Below, piece by piece: positions 20,229 through 34,145 of a DNA stretch of 64,000 nt. The DNA comes from Asterella californica (Eukaryota; Streptophyta; Marchantiopsida; Marchantiales; Aytoniaceae): the NCBI GenBank assembly GCA_036924285.1, contig JAYKYS010000002.1, positions 49,367,501 through 49,431,500 on the forward strand, read 5' to 3'. Below the pieces are notes generated by a model, which was not told the DNA's origin, did not search any database, and saw nothing but the letters and a program-made list of their open reading frames with translations. Numbering within the stretch: position 1 is the first letter of the stretch; each line of letters starts with the position of its first letter. Position numbers and translations under genes: made by a program.

Positions 20229-23200
20229 CTACATAGCAATGGAAGCCAGCCCTAAAGGGCTGGGATCTTCAATAAGTGACTGCATTCCTGATCGATGCCC
20301 ATCCACTGAGCGATCTGCAAAACAAGTCGGAGTAATTAGTTTTGCTTTTCTCAACGAGCACTCACAAGACTCCCAGACCCACAAACTTCTAGTCAAGAGT
20401 ACCTACGAAAGTCCTAAAGGCGAGAAAAATGATCTAGGAAGGAAAACACTCCAGGTAACGAGAAAGTAGGACGCTCTTACTTGTCACGTTAGTTATGACA
20501 CTGGTATTTTTTTGCGCTTTCAGAGCTTTCAGCTGATCTCCTCCAGCAGTTAGGAGGAGGTTCTTCACAAGCTGCCGCTGCTCTTTCACACTGGAGGTTT
20601 TACCCAACGCTTTCTCGAAGGCGGCCAGAACCTCAGGACTTATGGAAGGCAGGGACAAGAGAACCTGTTGATGGGAAGATGTCAACATCGCCCAGGACTT
20701 GCAACAAAACCAACTCAACTGACATAAATATGACACGCACAAAGTGGAGTAGTACCTGGCGAGGGGCCTGGGAGTGAGCTGAGAGACGAATGTAGATCTC
20801 TCTAAGGAGCCCTATCAGCTCCGCCTGTCCTGTAGCATTTGACTCCAGAGTGAGACCGCGGATTGCAGCCAAAAACATATTCTGTCCAACTATCTCCTGG
20901 AGATCCAGATCCGTAACCAGGGCAGCCATACTGACGACAGCGGAACAAAAGTTCACAGCTTTGTGTACCGTTTCACTATCAGGCCACTCCAATGCCTCGA
21001 TACCCAACAGCAAGGCAGCACGAGCAGCTTCTCTATGCTGCATGAGAAATCTGAAGAAACCACACCGTGTTAAGGGCTCAGGTTCATCCACGCCGAGGGC
21101 CTGACGCAAAGCAACCTGTCAAAGCTATACGTTTCACTTACCTCTGCGAATTCTGAAACAGTTCTCAGAAAAGCTGGGAAGGTGATCCTACTCACCCTAT
21201 CATAGTGTCAGAACCGATAATCAGGTTAACGTCCGCCGAAGATTGATGTTCTGAAGGTATCTGCTGTCGTGGGCTCATAGTCGCTATAACAGCCAGTACC
21301 TGGCATGTTTCTCGCGTAAGGTCCCTTAAAAGCTTTTCCAAAATGACTTCTGTCTTTATTGCTCTTGAGGAACCATCATCCGCTCCTACGGCAGCACTAA
21401 CAACCCAGTTTATAGGTGCCTTCACCGCGCCTTCTCGTATCAAACTGGCCCATGCTGACGATAGGACAGATTGACAGTGGACTAAAACTCGTGGTAACAG
21501 ACGACCCAACCATGAATTCCAATGTGGACGGGGGCAGTGCCTCAGAAAATGAACTAAAACAGAATGATTCAACTGTCGCAGATGATGCATCTCCATATAG
21601 TTGATATTTTCCACGAGAGCAACAGCGCAAGCGGCAGCCCGACCGTCTGTATCGTCAAAGAACTCGTCACCAATGCGAGATGCCGCTAGCCCCAACACGT
21701 TGTATCTGCAGAGAACGATCAACTACATTCATCAATTCCAACCTCACACTTATCCAAATACTGACTTCGCAATACGGGACTCTACTATTGCACGAGAACA
21801 TCCTCCTGAGGGTACAGGAGCTCCCTAGAAAGACTAAATACAAGCTGGAACTATTAGCACTTCTGACTGTTGCTGGCAACAACAGGAACGTGGTGATGAC
21901 GAGTTGCAGACGTAAAAACATAGCGGTCAGTGAGCCACGCAAGAAGAGGGTGAAACATCACTCCAAAATTTGCAAAGCAATACAAGTTCGGCTAGTATGG
22001 AACACAAAAGGCATTAAGACTCCTCGTGGCATTTACCCACTATCACGAATACCCTTCAGCCACGTCCTGATGTCATTTTCCTTGGTACCAGTTTCGCTTG
22101 AGCTGCTCTCCATTTGACTGCCTTCGACCGCAGATAGAGTGGCAGCTGAACCCTGGGTACCTGCTGTGCCAAGAAGAGAAAGCTGTTCTGGTACTCCCAT
22201 GGCTAAAGCTCCCCGAACTTCGGCAGGTAAAGTAGGCATGATCGCCTCTGACCATAACGCATGTATACAACGCAGCAACTGAAACATGGGGAAGACCGTC
22301 AAGACCGGAGACACACTACATCACAAATATGTAAAGCGTCCAAACTGGTGTAACTTACTCGAGTTAAACGGTCTTATTGTTTCTGTTGGTGTATAACTCC
22401 AGCCAACAGTCCGAGACATTGGTTATCAAATACGTAAACACTGAAACTGGTTATCAAATGCATAAACACTTACACGTAGCGAAAGCAGAACAGCATGACA
22501 GATCAACGAAAAGAGTTCACGCAGTCAAACCATCAGTGCTAACGGATTTGAAAATGTCACGAACCTTCAGAAGCGGAGGAAGCATCCACCTTAAGTGGGC
22601 TATCATAGGGGATGAGCGAGCTCCTAACGCCGAAGAATCCATGTCTTCAACGATTGTATCCCCAATTATAGTAGGTGTTTTGAATTTCCTAGGTTCTGCA
22701 CATCTTCGGAGTGCTCGTTCAAAGAATACAACAGTATGATATATGAACCAAACTTCCTCGTTGTACGACTTGCCATCGTTTGCAGTCGAACCCACAAATA
22801 TCTTGTCCCTGCAACTTAAAAGATCCACAATTCCACTTGGACTGCTAAGGAAGCGTTGCTGCCACTCGGGCTGTTCCCAACGTAATCTAAAAGGTCCAAG
22901 TAGCCAGTCCAGGACTTGCCTATGCTGCAGATTTCTGAAAGAAAGAAGCGAGTTAGTCAAGAGTAAGCGATGAGCATAAGGCGGAGATGTCTTGTACTGG
23001 CTACCTACTGGCATCTGATATCCTGTCTTTGCACACGTTTTACATCGACGATCTGAAAATTCTTGAAATTTAGGTGTACACTGCTCTAAAACTAACTCGA
23101 ATTATACCAGACAGAAATACCAGCTCGCCTGAAGAACTGACATGGGAAAACTGTTTGCCTACACTGACAAAGCAGAAACAAGGAAGAATGTCATTTGCTT

Positions 23201-26200
23201 CAAATCAAGGTCTAAAGCTGCCAGAAATTGGGTTTGTAAACTCACCCGCCGGCGCATCCTATAATCAGAAGCCCTTCTCCTAACAAATTGACTTCACCCC
23301 GAGGTAGACGGCCTTGTTGCTGCAGGTCTTCAATCGTGGTTGCAATACGCTGTGCATGCCACACAACTGGACAAATATGTGAGAGTCTCGTTGACATAAA
23401 ACGTACGTGTGATGGAAGTCAACAAGGTCCTACTAATGACCAAGACTAAATTCAGAACCATATCAGTTATTCTAGGACAACATATATCTGTGTCCATTTT
23501 AAGACAACATAGCTATAGAAGAATTGAGGGAGTAGCAAACAGACCTGAGCGTATGGAAGCAGAGCTGTATCAGCGGCTTTAGCAACTCGAAGAAATGAAG
23601 CGCACACCTGAAGCCGTGCTCGAGATATCTCCTTCAGAGAGTTTGCAGCAGCTGTATCCTCAACTTGATCCTTCAAGGAACACAGTCTCATGTCAACAGA
23701 AGTCGCCGGTTCTAGGTACAATAGAGCATCTGCTGATGGGTTTAGTTTGGCACAGTGGACAGAATCCTTATCAGCAACGATGATGGCAGAAACCCCCGTG
23801 AGGCAACAACAGAGAATCTTCCCATGGGACTTGGTTCCGTCCAGTATGGAGAGAGTCCTTACCATCCGCGTCGATGGAAGAGATACCAGCAAGGCAAAAA
23901 GTTTCTCTATAACCATCGGAACAGCAGCTTCAGAATGCTTCAGAAACGGGCCCATCGCATCAAAATAGCCTCCAAGCAGCTCCACTAGAGCTGGAACGTT
24001 CCAACTGATGTTATACAGTTTGCTGAATATACCTTTTGAGGTGGAACAAAAAGAAGAAAGGCGTTAGTAATTGAAACACTTGGCCCTAACACAAGCGTAG
24101 TGTTATTCTTGAAGGCATTCCGTTGTACAGGAGTGAAGGACAATAACGGCCATCTATAGCTGGCAAAGAACCACACATAGAGATCCTACTAGGATCGTTT
24201 CGTCGACAAGATAATAATACCTTCAAGTTTGAGTCCCAAGTCTCCTTTAGCCGAAGCCTCCGCGGCCATGACCACTTCAGGAATACCATTGACGACAGAT
24301 TCGAACATAACTTGGGTCGTCTGTAGGCTCAAAAGTTCCTGAAACAGGCAATCAAGGTGAGGGAATACAACAAGAAAGACGAGTCTGCACAACACTCGCG
24401 ACATATAAGAGTCCAACTAGCTACAAACGAGCTCAAAGCTTGACAATAAAGTTTCTCTCTCTGAAGAGTGATAGAGTCTATATTTGTCTAATCAACGCAC
24501 TTCTACATGCTAGCAGCCTGTAACTCTCAAGTCTCATCATCCCCAGGTCCTTATTGAAGAATGGGAAGAGTCCTACAAGCTAGCAGCCTGTAACTCTCAA
24601 GTTTCATCATTCCCAGGTCCTCACTACAAGAATGGGAGGAGTCCTACAAGCTAGCAGCCTGTAACTCTCAAGTCTCGTCATTCCCAAGTCATCACTGCAA
24701 GTATGGGAGGAGTCGAAGATCAGATGAAGTATGTTCCTTGTTCCACGTAGCTCACCTGAGATGAAGGATGTGATGAATCGCTTAAATTTAAAACCACTTC
24801 CAGTTGCTGGGAGACCTGTGTCATTGCTACCAATGGTTTGATTGCAGCTACAAGCCTAACAAGCTCCAGCTATAGAGAAACAACAGCACATTGTCATAGG
24901 CATCAGATCACTTCAAGTGCTGGTAGTTCTTAGCTATTCTGACAGAAGTGCACAGATCACAACTTTGACTGTCTACAGAACGTGTCCGCTTCACTACACC
25001 AGAGAAGAAACATTCAGATCGAAACACCGGACCGACAATGTTTGTTATCTGTGCTCCCTGGAAACCACTATACAATCCACTACAAGACCTCGAGAGAGTT
25101 CTTGCTGGAAACAGTAATACGCTTCCTAAGCTTTGACATCCTAGGCGCATGTTACGAGTATTCTCTGCTGGTGAGCTAAAAGCCATCTCTCCCTCAACAG
25201 ATTTCGCTCATAAGTCTACCAAAACTACCGATACTGCTGCTCAAAGAAGTTGTGGCTTTGACTGGCTACGGGGATACAGGAGATACATAATCACGATGCT
25301 TTCGGACACATCATGTAAGTGTTCCTGGAATCAAACAAATGCTCCACCCCCCAACCCCCCAGGTAGATCTACTAAACTGTTCCATGGAGGTTGCATCGTT
25401 CATGGAACACAAAATCATCGTGGCCAATGACCGATCAATAATCATTCAACCCAGATCTGACTGGACTGAATCTGACCAAACTTGATGGTTTCTATGTCTA
25501 GGTATAAGAGCGGATCGGACTGACTCTCACTAACTTTGGCGGTTCAACATCAGGTGCAGGAGCGTATCTGAAACTCACCAATTTTGCACGATACTGACTA
25601 TAACCAACTGGTGTTGAAAAGTCCTCAAATCCAGCCATTTCTGGATTCTTTAACAGAAGCCGTTGGAATGCGAGCTCAAGGAGGACAGCACATAACTCCT
25701 CCGTAATCAGGACGGCCACTCCCTTTTTCTCCTTCTCAACGTGAGTTGTTAGTCCATTCTCGGTACTAGACGCTGGGCCAGGTGCATCTCCTTTATTGAC
25801 AACCGAAGAGGCTGTATCTCGAAGTAGCGTCTGACAAACATGAACCAAAATACGTAACATATAAGCATAAGCACATTCACATGACTCCTTGGTGCAAACA
25901 GAAGGAATAGATTGTGCAGAACTCCCAGACCAAGATATTCGTCACAATACAGACTCCAGACTGATGCGCGGCATATCATCCTGAAAACCAGCAAATATCT
26001 TAAAATTCAAACTAGAAATATGGGTGCAAATTCTCCACATGGGAATATCCACTGCGTGAGAGTTTCTATTAGGATACTCTCGGTATTTCTCATTTTGTCT
26101 AGTTAAAGTAATTTGACCTAACGAGATACTTCACATGCGAGTTCCTACTACAACAAATTAGTTTTGCAGATTCAGTAGCGAAGTGCTTGCAAAGACAGTT

Positions 26201-29200
26201 GATACTAAGCTTGTTCGATATCCGTAGGAGAATATAATTTACCAGCCACAGAGGCAACGCCTGGGAATGTAGTGCATAAGATCTGAGCTGGAGAAAACCA
26301 AGCATCTGCAGCGCAAAGAAACAGATTGGGTGTTGACCACTGTACGCGTTAACGACGACAAGATTTAATGTACGATTCGGAGAAGTGTGAGGTAAGGTCC
26401 ACCAAGGCTAATCCAGCACACTACGGATAGCATAAGTATCCAGACGACTACAGTTCGGAAAAGCTAAATCCAGATGACACAGTTCCATAAGGTGATTAGT
26501 TCATTTCTCGAGTAACCTTAGCCCGAAAGTGGAAAACCAAGAGAAGCATACAGCAAGTAGACACTCAATTAAGAAAGTTTCGAAAGGAATAAAGACTTTA
26601 CCCTCCAGAGGTAGATCCCCAATCTAGTCTCGTCTTCCACTATACATTGTAGATTATGTGATCCAAGGGCAACCATTGCCTCACACAAGCACTCCCCATA
26701 CTCAATATCAACTTCCTCCAAGTTGGAGTTGTTACCGCCCAAAGTTTCTGCTATGGCAGACGTTTGCTGACCAATGGGCACAAGGAAAGCTTCCGAGGCA
26801 GAGGAAAGTGCTTCGAAAACATGCACCATGGCTGCTATGAAAAGAGGAGCAGTATCATCCGCTGGTTTGCGCCTGCATGGATGTGTGACGATTCTGTTAG
26901 ACGATGTTCTGAAGCTCGAATAGGTCTTGGAAACTGAACTCCGAAAACAGTTCTTCTTATTTTCATTCAAATTCAAGCTTCTGGAAACAGGATTTCAGAA
27001 TTTCATTTCAGATACTTCAGAGCATGCTTAAAAAGAAATAGACCGCAATAACGTTTACAGCATTCCACATTTGTCACCTTGCAGCAATCAGTTTCAAAAC
27101 CTCACACGCACTTAGCCGAAACTGTGGGGCACTTTGGAGTATGGCACACCTGTACAACCACGACAGTCATTTATTTATTAGTTACAAAATCTACTTCTCG
27201 TCTAGACGTGATTGTGGCTACATTCCTCTTAGTGAGAGAATATCAGAAGATAAAATTTCCGAAAGCTGCTAGAAACTGCAATTATATCTTCCCCACAGAA
27301 GACGCAGAATTTCAATTACTCTTAGTAGTGTGAATGTCAGAAATATATATTGATACGTCGAGAATGGCAGATTTTATCCTGGCCAAGTACACACTAAGTA
27401 GCAAATAGGGGCCGAATGTTCGCTAACTTGCTAAGTGAAGTTAGCCAATTGTATATAACCGAAGGGTGTGCCGAAAGTTCCCCTTGGTATAGAGTGCAAT
27501 GCAGCTGACGAATGCAGTATGTAATGATGCAAGATAATCGATTCCAATGTAAAATATAATGCGGAACTTCAAACAACTGGAGTTGAACTGAAAAGAATGG
27601 AGTTGAACACAAACGATAGTGAAATAAGCCAAGAGCGCCGGTGGCGAAAACATGGTGAATGTCAGCAACAGACTAGAAGAAAAGCTAAAAGGAGACTTTA
27701 AAAACAGTGTTACTCACGCTTCAACAAGACGATATTCAACCATTGAAGTCACCGGGGCCCACTCCGCATATGCAACTATGGCGTTTAGCGTGGCTGTAAC
27801 AGCTGCCGTGTGCTGCTTTGCAGCCTCTTCTTGCTTTGCTGCAGTAAAGGTCATGGCGGCAGTAAAGTGTGTTTCCAATAGCTGGACACAAATGCAAATA
27901 TTAGCACTTTTATCACAAAAGTCGAGAAACTTAAAGGGTTAAACTTAAAGATTAGAATTTGAAGTTTCAAAACTTAGATCTGTACCGACGACAGGATACC
28001 GTTAGGCTTTCACGGTTTCTTGAGATTGACCTTTCGTGTCATATGAAATTTACCTTACACAGAAGGGGAAGTAAGTCGTACCTGAAACAAGAATGGTAGA
28101 GTCTCAGGTAGGGTCTGAGTCAATCCAGAAAGTAATTGCCTCCGCCGCTCACCTTCATCAGTCAGGTGGTTATTAGTAAGACCCAACATCATCGTTTATG
28201 ACTTAAGGTGACAAGTTTCCTGATGTTATCGACAACGAAGTCCTTTGTAACAATACATGTAGTAGATCTGCTAAGTTCTTTCGCAAAGAACAAGCTCTTA
28301 ATAATACAATTCGATTGTACCATCTCCAAAAACATTATGAAAAGACCGGTTAAGGAAGAATGCAAAACAACAAACAGATCCAAATTAAACCTAATGGAAA
28401 TGACATAAGAGAGATGCAGGAGATTACTTGTCTAACTAAGTATCAGGCCTCACTCTCAGAAACGCAGAACAAAAACCGTTTCCTGCTTGTACTCATTACT
28501 CTAACGGTACTATTTACAGCAAACTATTTTGGATCAGGAAGTCGTACTCCTCCCCATAAGGACTTTCTAAAGGTACTATCCACAGTAGACAATTTTGGGT
28601 CAGGAAATCCGATCTCTTAATCTACAATCCCATCAAAATTCCAAATCCAATCCACTTCTTCCTACGATATTCGATACCTTCCAGATCCTCGTTATGGACT
28701 GTGACATCTTCAGGAAGCCAACGCAATACCATCGCCACCAGCTCTGACTGGATCATGCAGCTATGAAGAGTCAGCACGTACCCTCCCACTTTGTGCCAAG
28801 CAACGCAGTTAGATATATATTGATACAACGCAGCCAAGCAACTCAGTTAGATATACTAATGTTGAAAACCAGTAAAGATCTGCAATGATCAGTCTAGTCC
28901 TACGGCCAGATTGTCATACATGTATGGAGCTGGAAGCACTAAGGACAAATAAACTGGGCAGCATTTCCTTCCACATGGGCGGTCCTCCCCTCCTTGAGAC
29001 CTGTAAGGAAATTAGCATTATTTCTTCAGATCAAATAGGCTCGTCTCACTGCTGGTATTCTTCTACCGTCTTCGAAAGGATAGATATTCTCATGAGACAA
29101 CATAATCGCAAAACAAACAAAAAGGAAAGAACCATTAGATAAACAATGAACTGTATTATAGTCACGCATACTCGCATACTCATTACAAAGAAAATCAACG

Positions 29201-30473
29201 TGACAAACATGGAACAATCTCTCCGGAAGTCTTTTAGTTTAAGAGACTGCACCTCGGCCACAAGAGCTGCAGCCTGACTCTTCAGAGCCCATTGCTCATG
29301 GGGTTTAGCGACTTCTTGAATCATGTTTAGAGCCATCAGTGCCATTTGCCGATGTTCCTCAGGACTGAGCTCGTCCCAGCGTAGGCGAATCAGGTGCTGG
29401 CAAAGTTCAGATCTCATAAGTGTTTATAAAAGCATCCACGATGTAGCCATTAACTAAAATATTGTGATTCCTATGACATATAAACACATGATATTGAAAA
29501 TCGGTACATACAGTACTTTAAAAGCTCCTGATTAGAATACGGAATTGATTACCCTATCTTCACTTGAACTCTGAACTCTCACGTCCAAATTATGGCATAG
29601 TTTTAGTTAAATTTCCCTATCACTGGATGAACTCATCAGTTCCAATTCCAACCCAGGTGATACCAGAGAAACTCAAAATGAAAGTGAATTAGAACTCAAA
29701 CATTCAAACATTTGTTATCCTTATGACAATAGATCAAGCAAATTCATTTATGCAGAGACGAAGTGTCTCACCTGGAGCATCTTGAACCCATAAAGCCGAA
29801 CTTCCGAAGACCATTCCTGCCTCACTAACGAATACGCAACAGCTGCTAGGGTATGTACATTGCCAGCTTTCACCTACATAGGTAGTTACATCAATAGGTC
29901 ATCCCACTGTAAGTGAGACCTTCAGGCACCAATGACTGGACCATAAATCTTATTGTTATTTTAATTCTATTGGCAGTCCACTTTCTTTCTTTATGAAGTG
30001 CTAGAAAGACAAGAAGTAGCTCCAGGCCATAAATGCTAACCAAGCACATTCATCTCAATGAATATGTACTTTGAACATATTAACCTCCAAGTATAAGGCT
30101 GCACCACCACTGATTAATTTGGTACCTTCAGATAAAGTATTAGAGATCTCATACAAGCATACAAGCACTAAAGCAACAAAACCTAAACAACAGAGCGTGG
30201 TCGTAGTTCATCTGCACGATGAACGGAAACTGAATTCACTCAAAAGAGGCTTGAAGGATAGAACTCCATAATACTCCTCCCAGCTCACCGAAATTCAACA
30301 ACGAATTCCAGATTCCTATTACGGACAGCACGGGTAATGGTAGACAGGGCTTAGTCTCCACTTACAGATTCAAGATAACCAGTAGCAGCCTGACGAGCAT
30401 CAGGGGTCGATCTCCAATCTAGAGCCACCACAACGGCCTGCCTGGCCGCCTCGACTTGGCCCACGTCCGCCAT
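20229..30473 (-). CDS. HST: HASTY, plant exportin-5 (XPO5) orthologue, 22 exons
   Basis: Importin-beta family karyopherin that acts with Ran and small RNAs in and around the nucleus; in Arabidopsis HASTY promotes miRNA accumulation. Exons, 5' to 3': 30473-30366, 29873-29772, 29396-29253, 29000-28920, 28747-28678, 28152-28082, 27881-27718, 27149-27078, 26872-26602, 26305-26243, 25830-25579, 24869-24756, 24338-24221, 24032-23863, 23670-23545, 23349-23246, 22934-22565, 22278-22037, 21705-21196, 21050-20756, 20664-20481, 20314-20229. All introns are GT/AG, phases agree, and the sum is 3,717 bp (1,238 aa); Arabidopsis HASTY is about 1,200. Diagnostic stretches: LIRLRWDELSPEE, MVLRWLPEDVTVHNEDLEG, YFDAMGPFLKH, WFIYHTVVFFERAL, DIRTWLKGIRDSGYNVLGL, VHCQSVLSSAW, SAHSQAPRQVLLSLPS. 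The start ATG has the family N-terminus (AARQAVVVALDW). The last exon (IEDPSPLGLASIAM) is the least certain. Confidence 0.95.
24509..24719. repeat. 70-bp minisatellite, three copies, in HASTY intron 12
   Basis: GCTAGCAGCCTGTAACTCTC recurs at 24509, 24579 and 24650, with diverged spacers containing TCATTCCCAGGTCC and AATGGGAGGAGTC. It lies wholly inside the intron between exons 12 and 13. Confidence 0.9.
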
Positions 30474-31260
30474 TGTCAAAACCTCCACAGAACCTCTATC
30501 ATTTTCACTCTGCAGTTCGGAAACCCAGAGAGAACCTCAAATTTAAATTCTGGACTTGGGAAACACAGAACGGCATCCTAAATCCATCCTCTTCGGAATA
30601 AAACAACTCACGGAAAAACAAAAACCATTTATACAACATCATATCATGTGAAATCGAACGAACCTTGTTCAATCATCCCTTCACAGACAACTTGGTTCTC
30701 TTGGTTTTGCTTGGATCGGGTAGCCTCAGTTCATCCATTGCTGCAACACTGATGTTCCAGATAAACGCTTTAAATCACATTAACAAGACCCAGAGCTCTC
30801 GTCCAACACATGCAATTTGAAGCTTTTTCTTCTGACTCGCTACTCTAGTCCTGTCGAAATATCGTCAATCTCCGTTCAAATATCATAGGTTTCCTCCTGT
30901 CATTCTAAAGTTGGAACCTGTGCGTACAATATTAAACAGGCCATATGGAACAGATTAGAGCTCCAATCAACTAACCAGTTAAACGGTTAATACGTCGCTA
31001 CATGTCGACTTAACAGGTGACTCCTTCTGACTGGGAGAACTACGCGTCACTTGCAAATGGCTGTACGCTAGATACTAGATACTTCCTACTCGGGGCGCCG
31101 CAATTCATCAGCTCTGATTCGAAGGTCCGATTGTTGCTCGCTATCCTCTATCATCGTGGAACAAATCAGTCCCAGCTCCTGATTGGCTACTTTCAGCACC
31201 ATTTCCGTTAACCTACTAGTGAGCCCTTAACCTGATAGTGAGCCTGGTATTGAAATAATA
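30474..31260 (-). promoter_or_regulatory. HASTY 5' UTR and promoter region
   Basis: A CTGCAG acceptor-like site near 30510-30515 could end a 5' UTR intron. An inverted CCAAT box (plus GATTGGCT) sits near 31180-31187, about 700 bp upstream of the ATG. No clear TATA box was chosen. Both elements are candidates only. Confidence 0.35.
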
Positions 31261-33840
31261 AGCAAAGGCGAGCTTGCTTTAGTAGACGGGTTTGGTCAAA
31301 CTACTTCACTAAGAATCTTCATGATCAGCGGACAGGATTCTGTAGAAATGCTTTAGATTTTATCAGTAGGGGATAAGGATTCAACCCTGCCCATCGGACT
31401 GTTCGGTCTATTTGAACACAGATTTTTGTGCTCCCAACTAGAATTCAGCTTCATACCTAAGAAGCTGAGACCGGTGTTGCTCAAAATTGAGCCGATAGGG
31501 AGTTCAAGCTACTATGTTCCAATCTGTTCAGTGCATGTTGACGTACGATTCCGACAGGCTACATGATACCGGCAGCGAAGCTGGACATCGACAAAGACTA
31601 AATCGCACCGTTACAAGCTCCGGAACAAGTACCCTAAGACAGACGACGTCGAAAACCTGATTCAACCTGAGACACATCTATCTGAAACAACTATAGCGTT
31701 CCGAAATTATTAACAAGAATAGCCAATTAGGGGACCTCCATTCAGTTGAGGTGCCGATTAGGGCACCTCAATTGCCGCATATTCAACACAACAGACGCAT
31801 CCTTCGGATGAACAAACCGAACTCAAGAGTTGTACCTTGAATCGTTGAGGACCGGAAGTGCATTACTAAAGAGGAGAATTCTTATTCTTGCCAACTCCTC
31901 CTCTGCCTTCTCTCTCTTCAGTGCTTCGTCGGCCCGTCTACTTAGCGCTCCAGAAGGCAAGGCCCCACGTCAACAGTAGCGGACAGCTTCAGCATTACGC
32001 ATGAAGTTAAGGAGCACCATAACTTTACTTACTACTGTACTATTCAAAACCCGTAACTATGGTAACTTGATGCGGTCTCGTCAAAGCTTCGGAAAAGAGT
32101 AACGTCAAAGCGTCTTCCTACACCGTGTCATTATGCCACATTGAGGTTTTAACTTAACTTGGAGGGTTTTGGAGCTGAAGGTGTGATCTATATTGCTGGC
32201 AGAGGTACCGGTATAAAGGCTTGTGCATTGGTGCCGGGGAAAGCCTACAAACGGAATCGTCGGTCCGAAGGTCTCTTCAAAGAACTGTCTGTCACCAGTA
32301 CTCCAGAGTCCAAACCCGAACCTGCAGCTTTCCAACAACCTTTACTGGGACAAAGCTGTACATAGCCCAACAGAGGCTGATTCAGATTCCAGTCCATGGA
32401 TCGTACCAGTTCGGAGTCCGGGCCAGATCAGTCGTCCCTCTTTGCGTTTGAAGGTGAGACACGATTTAGCGATTAGTTATGGGTCCCGCACGTGCGGAGT
32501 CCGCTTTATCGTTTTGTGGTCAAATTTGGGTGAGGTTGGTCTTTGCCAACTGCTTGATTCAACTCTAGGGGTTGCTTGTTGTCCAACTCAAACCGGTCCG
32601 ATTCCAAGTTATGGTTATATTTGGCTGGAAATCATTAATTCAGGGATGCGTTGTCTGAACTCAAGATGGACGACATCAGACAAAGGAAGAGAAGCTTAGA
32701 TTCCAGAAGGGAGCTCTTCTAGGAGCGTAGAGCTGAATCGGGAATTCGTTGGCCAAATACAGCAGAGCTGACTTACGGCCAAAGAAATGTCTCTCTTCAA
32801 TTACCTTCAAGAATACAGAATTTGCATTTCCCAAAATGAAAAGACCGTAAAACATCATAAGGTTGCAACAGTTTCCGACTGTGAAGTGGACTTCGGTCTT
32901 GGTTCGGTTCAAGCCGGTTTGAAAAGATTTGAACTGAACCGTTACGAATCGAATCCGTTAAAGAGAATCTGAACTTGAACGGAGATCAAATCATTTGAAC
33001 CAGAAACCATAGAGTAATCACGAAACCATTTAAACCACAAGTACCGGTATATAAGCGGTGGAGGCCTCTACCGCTAATCACTTTTAACTTTTGCTAAGTA
33101 AGTTCGGCACGGGCAGGAGCCCCAGAGAGATTTGCACAACGCAATCACCATCGCAGTACGTGGTGAAACTCTGTGATCTTGGTAGCGAAATGAGCAGAAA
33201 AGAAAGAGCTTCAAAATGAGCCCATGATGAGCTCAGGAGGACTACGGATGGCTTCAAAATTATCAAGTGAATCCTGAATCACTGAGAACCACAGAAATAG
33301 AATATTTTAAATTTTGAAATTTGAAATGTTCTACTATCCAGCATATTTTGCTATAATCACTTACTCTCGCGTTATAATGACCCTGTGAGCTCTTTTGAGA
33401 CAGTGAGCTCAACTGGTGCCTTGGCCTCTCTCACTCTGACTGAGAGAAAAAAAATGAGCTCCAGTGAAAAGAGACCGTCGCGTGCGAAGTCCAGCCTTTT
33501 ATACCACTACTAGTGGTTTAAACCAAACCATTTAAAAATATTTTAACCTGAATCATTTTAAACCAACCCATATAAATCGTGGTTTGCATCATTTACTTGA
33601 TTAAAAGTTTTCTCCTAATCTGTAGTGTAAGAGGTTTCAAGTTTAAAACCTGCCGTCTATTGTTTTGATACTACAAACCAATATGCATCCAAAGCGTACT
33701 TCCGGCCGAGAGCCGGAAGACGACAAGCGGGAGTGGTTAGACATTTACGGTTGGCGTAGAGCGCAGGTAGGCAGACGTTAGGTCATTTTCCGAAAATGCT
33801 GGTTCTCAAGTGACCTAAATCGACTTAAATCGGCGTGGGT
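31261..33840. other. Spacer upstream of HASTY
   Basis: No supported gene. Short frames near 32105-32700 on both strands lack known domains. A candidate pair of exons on the plus strand (ATG at 32394 with a GTGAGA donor near 32452; acceptor near 32644) does not join in the more protein-like frame. From about 32930 the DNA becomes rich in degenerate AAACCNNTTTAAAC-type motifs. Confidence 0.45.
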
Positions 33841-34044
33841 GTTATAAAAGATATATAAATGTTAAACAAAAAATTTCAATATGTTTAAAATAAATTTATT
33901 ATTTTTATATATATTATATGTTAAGTGAAAAGTACATGCCGGAAGTTGCGGACAAAACCAATAAACGAAGTAGGTTAGAGCGCGCACTGGGGAAAATAAG
34001 TCCGGGCTAGAGCGTAACCGTCAAACAGTTTTTGTGAACCATTT

Positions 34045-34145
34045 AATTTATCACTTAACCCTTCTCGCCGTAAGGGTTAGGTGATAAATTGATCTGCCCT
34101 TGCATTATCATCTGCTTCCGAACTTGGAAGCAGTGATAATGCAAG
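34045..34145. repeat. Paired hairpins (type B 34045-34090, type A 34098-34145)
   Basis: The B stem is AATTTATCACTTAACCCTT with AAGGGTTAGGTGATAAATT. The A stem is CCTTGCATTATC-CTGCTTCC with GGAAGCAG-GATAATGCAAGG. Both are nearly perfect. A body sequence with TGTTAAA and GGAAGTTGCGGACAAAACC precedes them (33850-33970), as in other copies of the family. Confidence 0.8.

Noticed and set aside
25749..25994. Open frame upstream of HASTY exon 11
   Set aside because: It lies in the intron. The phase and family alignment place the exon start at 25830.
32105..32700. Several 70-150-codon frames on both strands, and a possible two-exon gene from the ATG at 32394
   Set aside because: No recognisable domain. 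The splice phases do not join the more protein-like frames.
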